Made by a program: the position numbers and the translations under genes | Notes under the pieces: model-generated | The model's input: only the letters and a program-made list of their open reading frames with translations | Databases searched by the model: none | What the model was told of the DNA's origin: nothing | In this document: piece after piece, positions 33,150 to 45,924 of the stretch | Layout: every line of letters starts with the position of its first letter | Numbering within the stretch: position 1 is the first letter of the stretch | NCBI RefSeq assembly: GCF_019059575.1 | Contig: NW_024882996.1 | Span: 62,001-126,000 of the forward strand | From: Amphibalanus amphitrite | Lineage: Eukaryota > Arthropoda > Thecostraca > Balanomorpha > Balanidae | Length of the DNA: 64,000 bases | Direction: 5' to 3'

Positions 33150-34575
33150 ATGTCGTAAGATTCAGATTCATATTCTTTATTTACGACAAATCCATGAAGC
33201 ATGGGTTTTCATTGCCACTCGTCATCTTGATAAAATAAGAATGGTATAGGCTTATAGGCAGTATTGACAGGCCAAGATCCACTTACTCTACCCACAACCA
33301 TTTTGCTCTCTCAGGAGATACCGTCGCAGGTAGCGCCTAAAGCCTCTCGCGTCGACACGGAACGGCAGACGATCGTAGTCTCTGACAGCGTCATAGCACA
33401 GGCGTCGACGTCCCGCCTCAGTGCGTATCCTGGGCAACGCATGGTGGCCTACAGTACGCGTCTGGTACGTGTGCTCTGCTGTGCGCCCTATCGTGCTCGC
33501 AATAGCTTCTGGTCTTCCTGTGGTGACGACAGAATGCACCATACAAATCCGATGATACCTGACAAGGTGGTGAATGTCCAGCCAATGCAAGTCGCGAAGT
33601 ACATCGTGAATGTGATCAAATTTTCGGCGGCCGCTGATAACTCGGGCGCCAAAATTCAGCAGTTTTTGAATTCTGTTCAGATTTGTTTCGCCACAATTTC
33701 CGTACACTGACATGCAGTACCTAATGACCGAGTTCACGAGAGCTTGAACGATGATTGACAGAGAGTCGGCAGGCATGACATGCTTTGCATGCAACAACCC
33801 AATCAGTATCCCAGTGCATTTGGCGGTCAGATGATCTACGTGAGCTGTGAAGCTCATGTGGCTGTCCATAATAACTCCTAGATTTTTAACCAGGGTTGTG
33901 CTCGACTCAAAAACATTTGCCGACTCGACTCATCATTCAACTTCAGAAAGCTTTGACTCAACTCTGACTCAAACAAGGAGTCGATTTTTCCCTTGACTCG
34001 ACTCATGACTCAAGCGGCTCATGAAAATATGAGTCGACTCAAACTTGACTCAAATTTTTTGTTGAGTCAAGCGAGTTTACTCAAAATTGACTCAGATAAA
34101 AAAGTTGTTGAGCGGGGGGGGGGGGGGTGAAAAAATATAGCAGCAGGACCAGGGCTAAGTTGTTAAGCGGGGGGGGGGGGGTGTAAAGCTTTTAGGAATA
34201 TATTGTTTCTAGAAAGTTGAGTCAGCTGACTCATGTTCCTAAATGTTTGACTCAACTCAATGCAAAAAGTTGTTTTACTGACTCAACTCTGACTCAACTC
34301 AACACCTTAATATTTTTGTCCGACTCAACTCTGACTCAACTCAACAGCTCAACATTTTATCCGACTCAACTCAAATCTGACTCATTTGAGTCAGAGCTGA
34401 GTCAAATTTCTGACTCGACTCATGAGTCAAGCACAACCCTGTTTTTAACTACTCTCGAGTCAGGTATGATAGCGCCCATGACATTGATTGCGATTGGTGG
34501 CAGTCCTCGCAACATAGCTGGAGTACCAAGCACTAGAACCTGTGTTTTGTCCGCGTTATAGATAGTGCTCACTGC
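33150..34575 (-). pseudogene. 5'-truncated non-LTR retrotransposon RT fragment
   Basis: On the - strand this reads YNADKTQVLVLG, then PDSRVVKNLGVIMDSHMSF, then VDHLTAKCTGILIGLLHA and RYCMSVYGN. That is the end of a CR1/Jockey-type reverse transcriptase, followed by the C-terminal tail (stop at 33288). A 3' UTR ends in an AATAAAGAATATGAATCTG tail near 33165-33185. The frame is split cleanly by a hAT-like insertion at 33891-34441 and is continuous when that is ignored. It lies ~180 bp upstream of USP exon 8. Confidence 0.8.
33891..34441. mobile_element. hAT-like MITE built from GACTCAA words, copy 1
   Basis: 551 bp with ends CAGGGTTGTGCTCGACTCA and TGAGTCAAGCACAACCCTG. It is flanked by a perfect 8-bp duplication TTTTTAAC (33883-33890 and 34442-34449). 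CAGGG ends plus an 8-bp duplication are typical of hAT. The body is dense in GACTCAACTC and its complement and is non-coding. Confidence 0.9.
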
Positions 34576-34757
34576 TCACGTGCCCTCGCGACGGGGATCC
34601 AAACAATATCACGTGCTGTAGGCTCTTTAGATAGTCCTGGGGTCCCTACATTGAGAATGTTGGGCTCGCTATGATCTTTGGCCCGTGGTGCTTGTAGGAC
34701 CTCTGGCTCGCACGAATATGTGAAGTGGCTCACATGTTTGGATGTTTTGCTTTTCAG

Positions 34758-34854
34758 GTTCAGCCTGGGTGGAGGGAAGATCACCAAACACCTGGCGTTT
34801 CCCAACAAACTGAACGTGACCAGGTTCATGACGCGACCTCCGACACAGGGACAG
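34758..34854 (+). CDS. USP exon 8
   Basis: 97 nt from CTTTTCAG to GTGAGC, entering in phase 2 and leaving in phase 0. It encodes FSLGGGKITKHLAFPNKLNV, which matches the SGGKITKDVGYPEFLNI block of USP36, then TRFMTRPPTQGQ. Confidence 0.95.
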
Positions 34855-35060
34855 GTGAGCACTAGGACCTTTGGTGAGACCTTGGGTGAGAGCCATTGAG
34901 CGCCAGGGAGCTAGGTGAGCGTTGGTGATGTACCTGTGATCCTGGTGTCATCAGTGACAGCCGGCCAGCGCTGGGTCCTTAGGTGAGTGATTGTTCTCAT
35001 GGTGATCGCCAGTGAGTGCCGGTGAGTGCCGGTGAGGGCTGGTGAGCTTTGGGTCATTGG
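34855..35060. repeat. Donor-like GGTGAG repeats after exon 8
   Basis: A loose series of GGTGAG and GTGAGTGCC words begins at the true donor (GTGAGC) and continues for about 200 bp. Confidence 0.55.
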
Positions 35061-35500
35061 GTGTGAGACTGAGCGAGTGGTGGCGTCGGGCCGATATGTT
35101 AAATACGGTAATCGATACGGTAATGCATGCTCAGGCATCACATCACAACAGAATGACATACCTACGCAACAGCTAAGCCTTTATATTTTGTCTTCACATA
35201 CGATAGCTCACGAATCCGTGTTTGTTCGTGTCTAAATCACTTGTAAAATGATAAGGATGATCAGTTCGAGTGTACAATGATTCATCCGCAAATTTGAATC
35301 GAAATAGGTTATGCACAATTTTATAAAATGCGGTATTTAGTTTGCGTTCACATTGATTTTGATGTATGGCTGATTTTGTGCGAAAGAGCACACAACATTG
35401 CGCTTCTTCCTTTCTGCAGGTCTTTATTAAATCTACTCAATAAACTCTCAGACAATTCGATTTCTGACACATGTCTCGGCTGGTTTTTCTCGTTCCACAG

Positions 35501-35617
35501 GTGGTCTACTCGCTGGTGTCCCTGATCAACCACATGGGTCCGTCCCAGAACTGCGGCCACTACACGGCCATGGCCAAGGCGGCCAACGGACAGGTGTACC
35601 TCTTCGACGACGCCTCG
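35501..35617 (+). CDS. USP exon 9 (catalytic His box)
   Basis: 117 nt, phase 0 at both ends. It encodes VVYSLVSLINHMG, NCGHYTAMAKAANGQVYLFD and DAS. His388 is the general base, and the FDD motif supplies the third catalytic residue. Confidence 0.96.
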
Positions 35618-35925
35618 GTGAGTGACGAGGGGCTGTATCCCGCGCCGTAGGAACTGTGACAGTTAGTTACTCACCCCCTTCCCTGGGAGAAGCCTGTGCC
35701 AGAGTCGGCGGTCGCTTCAAGAACCCCACTCCAGAGACAGAGTCAACCTTCTCGTCTTTATGCTGCCCAAGTGGCTTCTCAGAGCCCTGGCGTTAGGTAT
35801 TTTTCTCGCAGTTCTCCATGCAATCTTATTCCCTGCTTTATGGGCGCCGATGACCACTGTAGTCCGGGCGCCCAAAAACCCCCAATTCATCATCATCATC
35901 ATTATTCCTTGCTTTCTTCTTTCCG

Positions 35926-36110
<185 letters not shown>

Positions 36111-36150
36111 TCCTCTTCCTCCCTGTTCCTTCCTCTTCCTCCCGCACTCT

Positions 36151-39135
36151 CCCTGCCTTTACCATTCACTATGTAGCTATAAAATTAGCGATCATCTGTA
36201 CTGCGACCACCCGAAAAACGCCTTTCTCAGTGACGAGCCAGTGTGGGACTCGTGTCTTTCTGTGTGCTTCTGCTCTCAGAGCTGGAGAATTGTCAAAATC
36301 CCAGGGGTGATTTTCAGCACCTGACGAGTGGCAACGTCAAACGCTTGCGTAATAAAGCGCATGTAGGAACGCTTCCCAACAGCATCACTGTCCTTGCGAC
36401 TTATGCAAAACATTTTGTGTCTCAGATAAAATGTAAGCAGCCACTGGAACATGATAAGGTGGTAATCTTTGAATTTCAGGGGGTGCTCGAGCACCCCCAA
36501 AATCCCTAATTCTCCACCCGTCTGCTGTGTGTCCTGACACCCACCCACGCGGTAATGCGATCTCAGGCATCACATCAAAACACCCCCAGCTCTGGCCCGC
36601 CGGGAGTCCTGAGTCCCGTCGGCAGGCTTCTATGGGCCGTCTTGACTGTCAGGGAGTCGGTAATGGTTGTAATTATCCGCCGGGTTGGTGCCAGTGACGT
36701 CAAAAGTAAGCTGGGCCGCTGAGGCTGTGTTGTTATGAGTGATTGGGCTGGTCGCAGATGCTGATTACATGTTCGTTAGTGTTTGGCATTATATTGCATC
36801 ACTCCCACTCAGACAAAGTCCTTACAAAACGCCCGGCACAGCCCGGCAACGGAGGCTACTCTTTTTATATAGAACTCGAAGGACTACAAATGGTAATTGT
36901 TAGTCGATTGACTGACGAAATCTGCCAATTACTTGGGTTGCACGAATCGTGACGTCAATGGTTATCAACAGAAGGTCAACGATAGTTTTTTTCTTCAGTA
37001 CCTGTCCCTCTATTGGCTAAGCTTGCGTCCAACCATCGGTTCCTAGCGATCAAAGGGTTTTGATCTTGTTTACCAGGATTGGCGGATACCTATCGAACCT
37101 CAAAGGCATTCGTTTGGCTTATTCCGGGACGTTGTTAGCTCATTAGCGGGGTACCTTTAGTTGCGAAGTCCGCGAAGTTCTGTCTCGTCAATGTCGGATC
37201 ACGGATACGCTGGCACAGATGATGTGTGGAGCTTTGAATGATGGGGACGGGAGGGCTAGGGTTGGTTTTTTTTTGCTTCCGTTATGAAAAGATTTACTGT
37301 GGCAGCCGTCCTCGTTATGTGAGATTCTAGGCATTGTAAAGCCATTTGATGTCCTATATAATATAGATTGTTCAGTTCCTCACAGAATCGCTATTAATTC
37401 AGTGTGTTGCGATCGTGATGGATGAACTGTTGATTTAGAAAACTTAAGCAGTTTTCTGCTGATGTATTCCAGCCTCGGCATGGTAAGGTAAAAAGGGCAC
37501 GTCTGACTTCAAGAAAAGCTTCCGAGAAAGCAGCTTCTTCATGTGATACTAGGGTCGGTTAAGCATTACTAGGCCACCATATCTTGATACAAAATATCAA
37601 CCTGCAGGCTTAATTGACTCTGCGCTGCATAAAACGCCTCCGTGTGGCTTTGGCTTTACGTGATTTGCTAATTAGGTTGGTTGGATGCTGTTTTTGCTGT
37701 GCTCGTACAGATTGGCTCGTTGATACTAATCGTCATTTTGTTTTGATCTCCGTTCAGTGGTTGCCATGGTTACAGCTGTTTTCCGACTTTTTTCCGTCGA
37801 ATGCCGGCTGTTAACCTTCATCCGAGAGAGAACGTCTGTAGCTCCAGTTTCCAGCTACCAGGACATGCCACGGAACATGTGGTAAAAGCCTTGAAGACAT
37901 TCCGTCTTTTACTTGGGTGGAGAATTGTGCTGGACTGTTGGTGCTAGAGCTCTCCCGATTCCACGCCGGCTTGGCTTTGGAGCCACAACAGACGGCTGAG
38001 GTCAAGGTCGCCGCTAGGGCGGTGGCGAATTAGCTGCGCCCGAGCTCCCACCGTTCCGCACAATTCTCCACCTATGGTCTTGCCAACTTCGTACTTTGCA
38101 TGTTCTCTAGTTTTGAGCTAGCAAGATACGCCATTGACCATGTGGTGAAAGCCTGGACGACATTGCTTCTTTTCTCTACTTGGTTATTTGTATCCTGATT
38201 CCTGCAAGTCCTATTTTGCGGTTATCACTCTCAGTGTAACTGAGATCAAATTAGCCAGACTGCCGCCACGTGGAAAGGGGAGAGATGTTTTTCGCATATC
38301 CCGAGGCATTGGATGGTGACTGCTATTTCATTTGCGACACCCTTTGTCACGGTGCATATGCGTCTGTGCTTGTCGGTAATGGAGGGAAGCGGTATCAGAT
38401 GAGCTGAGTGCCGCTGGAACTGGAGCCCACGTTTCTCGGTAGACATAAATGGAATATAAGATGAGACGCGGGCGTCAGAAAGGAGTGCGATGCACGCGCA
38501 AATCGCTGCAGTGGCAAATCGTGGAAGTGTTTGCATAGAGCTGGTAGTGTGAGATCAAAGCGCTTTGAAAGCGCTGTCGCCTGCTGGAAGCTGTGTGTAA
38601 TCCAAGTAGCGCAGGAATTGTTATTGCCTTACTAGAGTCGGGCTTTGGAACGGAGTTGTTATTGCCTTACTAGAGTCGCGGGCTTTGGAACGGAGACGGT
38701 GTTACCGAAAAATGAGGAATTTTTATTTATTTTTTAGAGTTGCTTGAGCCGCGAATACAGAGAGAAGAGTACAAAGCCCAACTCTGAACTCAAGACTAAT
38801 TTACTCCGGCAATACAAATAACACACTTGTTTACACAAGTTATGTACAAAAATTGAACACGAAGTGTAAAATTCGTAAAATGGATGCTTGCTTGCTCTAC
38901 CTGAAGTGACTATGCTCTTAACTCAGTTATTGGCCGATTCCTGAGGCGATTTATTTGAATAAAATGGCTGATAAACGAACTATATACAGTTGCTTTATTC
39001 AAGTGTTCAATTCGATTAGAAAGTAAGCAAGGTAATAAATGTATATTTCATCTACATAGTAATGCTACCATGCTTTTTTAACCCTAACCCCAATAGGTGA
39101 ATAAAATAAAACCCAGAATGCGTTACAATATTTGC
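36151..39135 (+). other. USP intron 9, first part
   Basis: No gene recognised. A 41-43-bp unit (TTGTTATTGCCTTACTAGAG with its tail) is duplicated at about 38619-38700. Confidence 0.4.

Positions 39136-39185
<50 letters not shown>
39136..39185. repeat. (AAC)n microsatellite
   Basis: About sixteen AAC triplets next to the GGCGGAAC repeat. Confidence 0.97.
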
Positions 39186-39198
39186 ACGAACGCATCTC

Positions 39199-39335
39199 CA
39201 ACGGGGGGGGTACCGTGCCCCCTTTGATTTTGACATTTTAACATTAGCCCTATGGGCGTTGCATGGAAAGAATGGGACCAAAAGTCGGCAGTGCCCCCCC
39301 CCCCTTAGTTGAAGGTGTTCCGCCGCCACTGCGTA
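39199..39335 (-). repeat. GGCGGAAC repeat, copy 1
   Basis: A ~137-bp block that recurs inverted at 42103-42240. It contains GGCGGAACACCTTCAA and AGGGCTAATG words, reads to GTTCCGCCG-like ends in the other copy, and holds a C/G homopolymer. It is probably a small MITE or SINE-like repeat; the family was not identified. Confidence 0.65.
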
Positions 39336-39489
39336 TCTCCCTAATGCGGAAAGAAAACCTAGTTTGGGTCTTTTCCCATCATCATAAGAAAAACATTGGT
39401 TAAATTTAGGTAAAGCTGTGTTCGGGCTACATTGACAGTCCCACTTCCTCTCAGAAACAGCCTTTTCGGGACCTGCGAATGTCTGTATG

Positions 39490-40004
39490 CAGGGTTGTGC
39501 TCGACTCAAAAGAATTTGCCGACTCGACTCATCATTCAACTTCAGAGAGCCCTGACTCAACTCTGACTCAAACAAGGAGCTGATTTTTTCCCTTGACTCG
39601 ACTCATGACTCAAGCGGCTCAATGAAAATATGAGTTGACTCAAACTTGACTCAACTTTTTGTTGAGTCAAGTGTGTTGACTCAAAGTTGACTCAGATAAA
39701 AAAGTTGTTGAGCGGGGGGGAGGAGAATCCGGGGCAGCAGGGCCAGGCCTAAGAGAATGGAAAGCTTTTCAAAAAAGATGAGTCAGCTGACTCATGTTCC
39801 TTGATGTTTTTTACTCAACTCAATGTCAAAAGTTATTTTACTGACTCAACTCTGACTCAACTCAACACCTTAATATTTTTGTCTGACTCAACTCTGACTC
39901 AACTCAACAGCTCAACATTTTATCCGACTCGACTCAAACCTGACTCATTTGAGTCAGAGTTGAGTCAAATTTTTGACTCGACTCATGAGTCAAGCACAAC
40001 CCTG
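39490..40004. mobile_element. hAT-like MITE built from GACTCAA words, copy 2
   Basis: A 515-bp copy of the 33891 element, with the same CAGGGTTGTGCTCGACTCA ends and a perfect 8-bp duplication TCTGTATG (39482-39489 and 40005-40012). The body is shorter around the G-run. Confidence 0.92.
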
Positions 40005-42102
40005 TCTGTATGCAAGTAGCGGATGCGCGAGTACCTACCAATCTGCTGCTATATTACCCAAAGCCTTAGGCTCAACCATATACCTCTGTATACAGAGGTC
40101 TATGGCTCGACACTCAGCACATTGTTGAGAAGTTTCGACTTAGTCTGTGCATGCTTATCAACTCCCTCATTCCCCGCTGGCGAAAGCCATATGACCCTCA
40201 AGACGTGCGATATAGTTCATAATTGAAATGCGAGCTCTCCGCATAAATTAATGCATACTGATGAAGCTCCATATCCTCTGCTGTATTATTTCGAAGCGCT
40301 GACGTGCACCGCAGACGTGACGCGTTTCCCTTCTGAAAGAGAGTAATCGAGACTTCTCGCTCACATCCTGATGCCCATTTATGCTCACTATCGTGTAGTG
40401 AGGTGATCCCGCCCGCATTTCCATTCAGTTATTGATATCAGTTGCGCACCGGAGTTATCAATATTTATATATGCATCATGACGCACGGCATTTGCAGGAG
40501 GCAGTTCTTGCAGAGTGGTCCCGCCCCTTAGTTGGCCTAAACTACGCAGCGATGCATACCGGGATACATGTGTATTGTGTACCTCTTGGTTGTTGCATTT
40601 TTCCTTCATCGTCTATGTCGATATTGTTTGCTCGCCGATTTTCCGATATTGATATTGTTCGATATTGTTTGGTAGTTTTGGATCCGTTGATTTGATAAAG
40701 TGGATAGGACACTGTCCATCTAATTGTCTCGACGTTAAATCGGTGAATACATTAGCATGATGCTCGTAAGTAGGCTCATCTTTGCCACGGGGTCAACTCA
40801 ACTCACCTTTACCTACTCACCTTGGGGTAGGCCGCCAAAGTCGTATGCTACAAGTCTTGGCTGAGTGTCTGAATCAGGCTCTCTAAGGTATGCTATTGGG
40901 TAACTACGTTTGGACTCAATCTTAGGCTTAGAAAAGGAGCCAAGCATTTTTCGCGTAAACCACGCTGATTGTATGGCATTACGTTTTCAGCGCATTTCAG
41001 CGCTGTGTGAGGCTAATTAACATGAAAGAACGGAATGTAAACAGTAGCACCAAACAAAGACAGGAACAGATATTAAAGTTTCGGGCGTAAACTAATCTAA
41101 GGTCTCATCAAAGTTCTTGAGTATTTGTCCTAAAATGTTAGCCCGCTTGTTTATAAAGGAATGTACTTGATATGGCTTCTGTTTTACTCGGCTCTGTCGT
41201 ATTTTTGAAAATCTACTTTACTTATTCGAAACATACGCCAGATCCTCCATTTAGTCGTTAAACCCATCAGGAAGGTCAATGTCATATCAGAGTTAGTTGA
41301 TGATGATGATGTTCGTTGCTGGTCGGAAGCCGTGTTTCATTTTCTTACATCCGCCTTTTGTTCAGAGTTGTGCCTCCGTGTCCGATTTTCCAGAACCACA
41401 ACATCCACACCCGCGCCTAGTGCTCTGAATACCTGCCAAACACGAAGCCTTAGTGTGTGTGTGCGCGCCGTGGTAGTAGGGTCTCGTCGTGTATGAACAC
41501 TATGAAGTGACGTGGTTATTTCTTTGCCTGCTAACTCGAAAGGTAACGCTGTGATCTGCTTCCGGATCCTGGCGCCACGCCTAACGCGCACTAATTTAAA
41601 GCCGACAAAGCTTTGCTTCGAGTCGCCGGGGCATTAGCTGTGAGCTAACAAGGTGTTTTCGATGCATTCGTTCTATTCTGGTGAAGATTGGCTGAGGTAC
41701 TGAATTTTTCGATCTGAACTTCCCGCGTTCTCAAGCTAGCAACGCAAAATTCGCTGATTATTTTCGCTGATTAAATTCGCGCCTTGGCTCTCAAATCTAT
41801 TAGTCTGTTCGTTTGGTATGTAAACTACATAGTAGTAGCATTGTGTTTTCATTTGGCGACATTCAAGTGATTTGTACATTCTCTTACGGTAATTGAAAAT
41901 GGAAAATGATTCAGATCAGCACAACACGGACATGGTTTGTTAACAGTTTTCTGGTGCAATCAGCAGAGTTGTGCGCCGAGTCGCAACACTCCACTGTAAA
42001 CAAGCAATATTTCAATACACAATAAGCAGCTCAACCGATGAATTCGTCGGTCGTCCTTGCCAATGCCCGCTGCCGCTATGAAGCTGTTGCCTGCAGTAGC
42101 GG
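40005..42102 (+). other. USP intron 9, middle part
   Basis: No gene or clear element. A short hairpin (TACCTCTGTATACAGAGGTC) lies near 40081-40100. Confidence 0.4.
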
Positions 42103-42240
42103 CGGAACACCTTCAATTAAGGGGGCACTGCCGACTTTTGGTCCCATTCCTTCCATGCAACGCCCATAGGGCTAATGGTAAAACGCCAAAATCAAAGGGG
42201 GGCACGGTGCCCCGGTGCCCTCCCCGTTCCGCCGCCTATG
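42103..42240 (+). repeat. GGCGGAAC repeat, copy 2
   Basis: The inverted partner of 39199-39335, starting GGCGGAACACCTTCAATT and ending GTTCCGCCGCC. The short inverted ends suggest a MITE. Confidence 0.65.
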
Positions 42241-44612
42241 GTTGCCTGTTGGATTGATGTGTCCCCTCTCAGTGAAGCAACAGGGGATCAATTGGTGAGC
42301 AGCTTTCTCTACTGCACCCACTAGCGGCAGCTTACTTTGTTTGCATCTGCTTCTCTTAGCCTCTGCTTGGGCTATTTGACGGCCGCCTCGGCTTCCAATG
42401 GTGCATCTAAATTAACGCTGTCGCCAGTTCAAAATTAATCTCACAACGGCCACCTCCCACACCCTGGAGTGAATGCTGGAAAAGATATTGCAACGGGGAT
42501 CTAAGTTTGTTTGGAAGAAGGACAGTGACTGGATGCTATATAGGTCTGTGGAAAATTTTGCCGAGTTCGCAGAGAGCAGGGCGGAACAAACCGAATTGGA
42601 ACGGATCGCTCAGCGATACATGTGTAGGTATAGGTTTCTGTTGGGATGTGGGAAGTCGAGATCAAACACACGTAATGATATAATTGTTGGGAACAGTGTA
42701 AATAATTTTCAAAGTCGTAATTTAGTGCCGCGCTAAAGCGCTTGAAATATGATCGTGTCAAAATGTGTTACGTCCGCCTGCGAATCTTAGCACAAATTCA
42801 CAAAAGCGGGATTGCCTGTATGTCCTTGGTAAGTTGCCCAGCCCAAAGCCGAGTAAGGAATTGCTGTCGGTTTCAAGATTAGATTTTCTACGACCAGCAA
42901 GCAATACGATACAGTGCGTAACTTCTACCTGTTTCTATTATCGCATTGTGCAACTGCTAACACCGTATGCTTAGCCTGCTAACAGCTTATCCGTTGCCAG
43001 GAAAGAAGTTCGTGTAGCCGTGCCAATGAACTGCATTCGTGTGCAGTGAACGCTTATATAAAATGTTGTTTTAAGCTTTGTGACGCCGGCTGCTTGGTCT
43101 TAATCGCAATAACAACGTACATTCCTAATTAAAGTCGTACGGAAGTTTACAACACCCTTGGAAGTTAAACTGGAGTCGCTGTCGGCTTACAGTTCAAATG
43201 TCGTGCTAGACGGGCAGCGTTATCCAGCACCTACCTGGCAACTGGCAGCTCGGCAACAGGTCGCCTGTTGCCAGGTGACGCCGGTTCAGAGCTGCCAAAT
43301 GCTGCCAGATCCTGTGAGTCGCTGCCGGCCGTTGTCTTGCGAGCAGGAAATGCGACAATATCGCCAGCAAGTTCACCTAATTTGGCTTGAGGATAACAGG
43401 CATGCCGTGTTGCTGTACATTACCTTTTTTATTTCTGACGCATTACTCTGTTTTGGAGCGTGCTTTATGAACAGGATTTACGTAATTTCATGTGTTATAT
43501 CGGGTATGAATTTCAGGAAGTGCGCTCCCGAATTCGTGTGACTGAGCCTTACCTGCCCCCCCGCCCGGAAAAAAAACAAACATTTGGCATGCCATTCACG
43601 GTTCAAAACTACGAGACTACATTTTATAGTATATTGTATTGCATTGGATTGTGTATTGTATTGTATTTTAAGGATAGTGGTGATCTCAAATTTTAGTTGA
43701 TAGATTGTAAAATTAGATGTCGATTTTAGCGCTATTGCGTCGTATGAGTATAAGTATGATCTGACAAGCGCTGCAACAAATTTCACTTTACCTACCAGAC
43801 TTAAAGCAGCATGGACTTTCGAAATTGAAGACAAATACTATGCAGTATTTGGTCCAGTTCCTCTATCATCCTCTGAAGACCAGTGTAGGTTTTACCCTAC
43901 TCCATTTTTAAGGCTGATTTCAAGCGCTTTGGACGCATTGGAGTTATAGTTTTGTGATGCCTTTGTTACCACCAACGCCTTTATTCGGCCTTTTCTTTCT
44001 CTGTATACGAGTAATAGTTAGGAACAAATTTGTGTTCCATTCTCTCGTATGTTTTGTATGGGTTATAACGAGTCAGTGAAACGTGGTGTTGAGTGTTGAG
44101 TGATGTTTGTGCATCCTTTTGTGTTTATTTTTCTTGCACTATCCTTATGCGGCCCTGGCACTATCCCAGCTCTCAAGTTGGGTTGAGGTGTTCAAAACAC
44201 ACGCATTTTTGTCTGCAATGTGGCGTTATCTTGCCTTTAATTGATATTTGAAACTTCATTGTATTAGTGCAACATAATATGGGTGGCATATCACCTATTA
44301 TCGTCAAGTTACAGCATAATTTGGAAACATAATAGGCCATTTTCCATCTAATTTCTTCCAGAAAATGATATTCACACTGACATTTTTACTCAAACAGTGT
44401 CCCTTTCGCAAGTGTTGTTCAATTGTTCTAACACATTATTACATTAAATGCGGCGATTGGCTGCATTCTGGAAATTATTGACATTCGGTATGGTAATATG
44501 ATCTTCCATTTGGTGTTTGGTCTTCCTTTTCCGCTCTCGTTCCCCGTTTCTTAATCCTGGTCTGTAGCTGTGTGCGAGTCTATGTCCATGACGTCACCCT
44601 CCTCGTCCGCAG
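42241..44612 (+). other. USP intron 9, last part
   Basis: No gene, RNA or element recognised up to the exon 10 acceptor. Confidence 0.4.
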
Positions 44613-44715
44613 GTGCGTATGACGTCACTGAGCAACATGCTGTCCACCAATGCCTACGTGCTGATGTACGAGATGACGGGATCCACGCGACAGCTGCTGC
44701 TCGGCCACTCGCCAG
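44613..44715 (+). CDS. USP exon 10 (end of catalytic domain)
   Basis: 103 nt from CGTCCGCAG to GTGAGG, entering in phase 0 and leaving in phase 1. It encodes MTSLSNMLSTNAYVLMYEMT, the NAYVLFY-like last strand of the USP fold. Confidence 0.93.
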
Positions 44716-44975
44716 GTGAGGCATGTCAGGAGGTGAAACTCATTGTACATTGTATATCATACGCCAGGTGAGCTAAAGGAATAGGTAGGTGAGGCTCATT
44801 GTATAGCATACGCCAGGTGAGCTAAAGCAATAGGTAGGTGAGGCTCATTGTGTAATGTATAGCACACGCCAGGAGAGTTATAGGAGTAGGTAGGTGAGGC
44901 TCATTGTATAGCACACGCCAGGTGAGTTATAGGAGTAGGTAGGTGAGGCTCATTGTATAGCACACGCCAGGTGAG
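44711..44975. repeat. ~49-bp tandem repeat starting on the exon 10 donor
   Basis: Units begin GCCAGGTGAG, where GCCAG is the last five bases of exon 10 and GTGAG the donor. About five units and a partial follow, each with GTAGGTGAGGCTCATTGTA. Most copies therefore carry a complete donor-like site. Confidence 0.9.
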
Positions 44976-45779
44976 TTTTTTTCTGTAGCTCTTAAAGACT
45001 CGTCCAACGCTACTCGTTCTATATCGGTAACCATAGACATCTCAATGATCTGCTTAACTTTCCGACCAAGTTGGTCTGTAATGCTATTCGCCTGTCAATG
45101 AAGGTATAACTGTTAAACATGCTGTATCCAACGGAGCCCGATCGTCTCTCGGTATTAGATCCGACACGGATGCGCCGTTCTCGGTTTGGCTGATAGGATT
45201 AGTGTTTTCGTCACCGGGCGCCTCTGCGTCGCTGGTTCCGGCTCTGTTGCTAACTCTGGTCTGTATCTACCACCCGGGGCGCCCGGCAGCGGTGCTCCGC
45301 CTCTGTGTCCCGGCCTAGGTAACTCAGGGCGGACGTTGCCGCTCGTACAAAGTTGACCAGAGCTCACGTTCTTTGCCGCCGCCAAGGACTTAGGTACCAT
45401 TGCTACACGGCCCAACGACAGTGTCGCCTGGGTGGTGTTTTCGTTGTTTATTTTTGTCGCAAAGTTAGGTTCAAGCTCACATTCGTTTATATGTTTGCCT
45501 TCTAACGTGTTTAACGTGTTGGAAAAGTTCGACGGAAGTTTCTCAGCGAGGTAATGCAGAAGTATTTCTGGTTGTAAAAAGAATCGTCTCGGATAATGTT
45601 ACCGGCGATATGCGACTTTCAGTCGCGCTTTTCAGACTCCCATTTACCCAAATTCAGGTTTTATCAGCTTGCTCTTCTGGCATTGCAGCTGGCGGCGAAT
45701 GATATCAGTTCTTCTATATAGTTTACATGCGTGACATTACACCAAAGTCTCGCCTGACGCTGTCTTCTTCCTTTCACAG

Positions 45780-45924
45780 GAGCGCCGGCCACAGAGACGA
45801 ATCGCGCGGCCTCGCCGCCGCCCCCTCCCCCGCCCCCTCCCCCGCCGCCTGTCCGGGCCCCGTCAGTTCCAGCCGCGACCACCCCGCTACAGCCGAACGC
45901 CGCGCTGACCAACGCCGCCAACAG
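45780..45924 (+). CDS. USP exon 11 (polyproline)
   Basis: 145 nt from CTTTCACAG to GTGGGA, entering in phase 1 and leaving in phase 2. It encodes a linker with eleven consecutive Pro and an Ala/Asn-rich end (ALTNAANR). It has no homology signature of its own. It is supported by phase match with exons 10 and 12, splice sites and open frame. The donor GTGGGA is weak. Confidence 0.75.
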
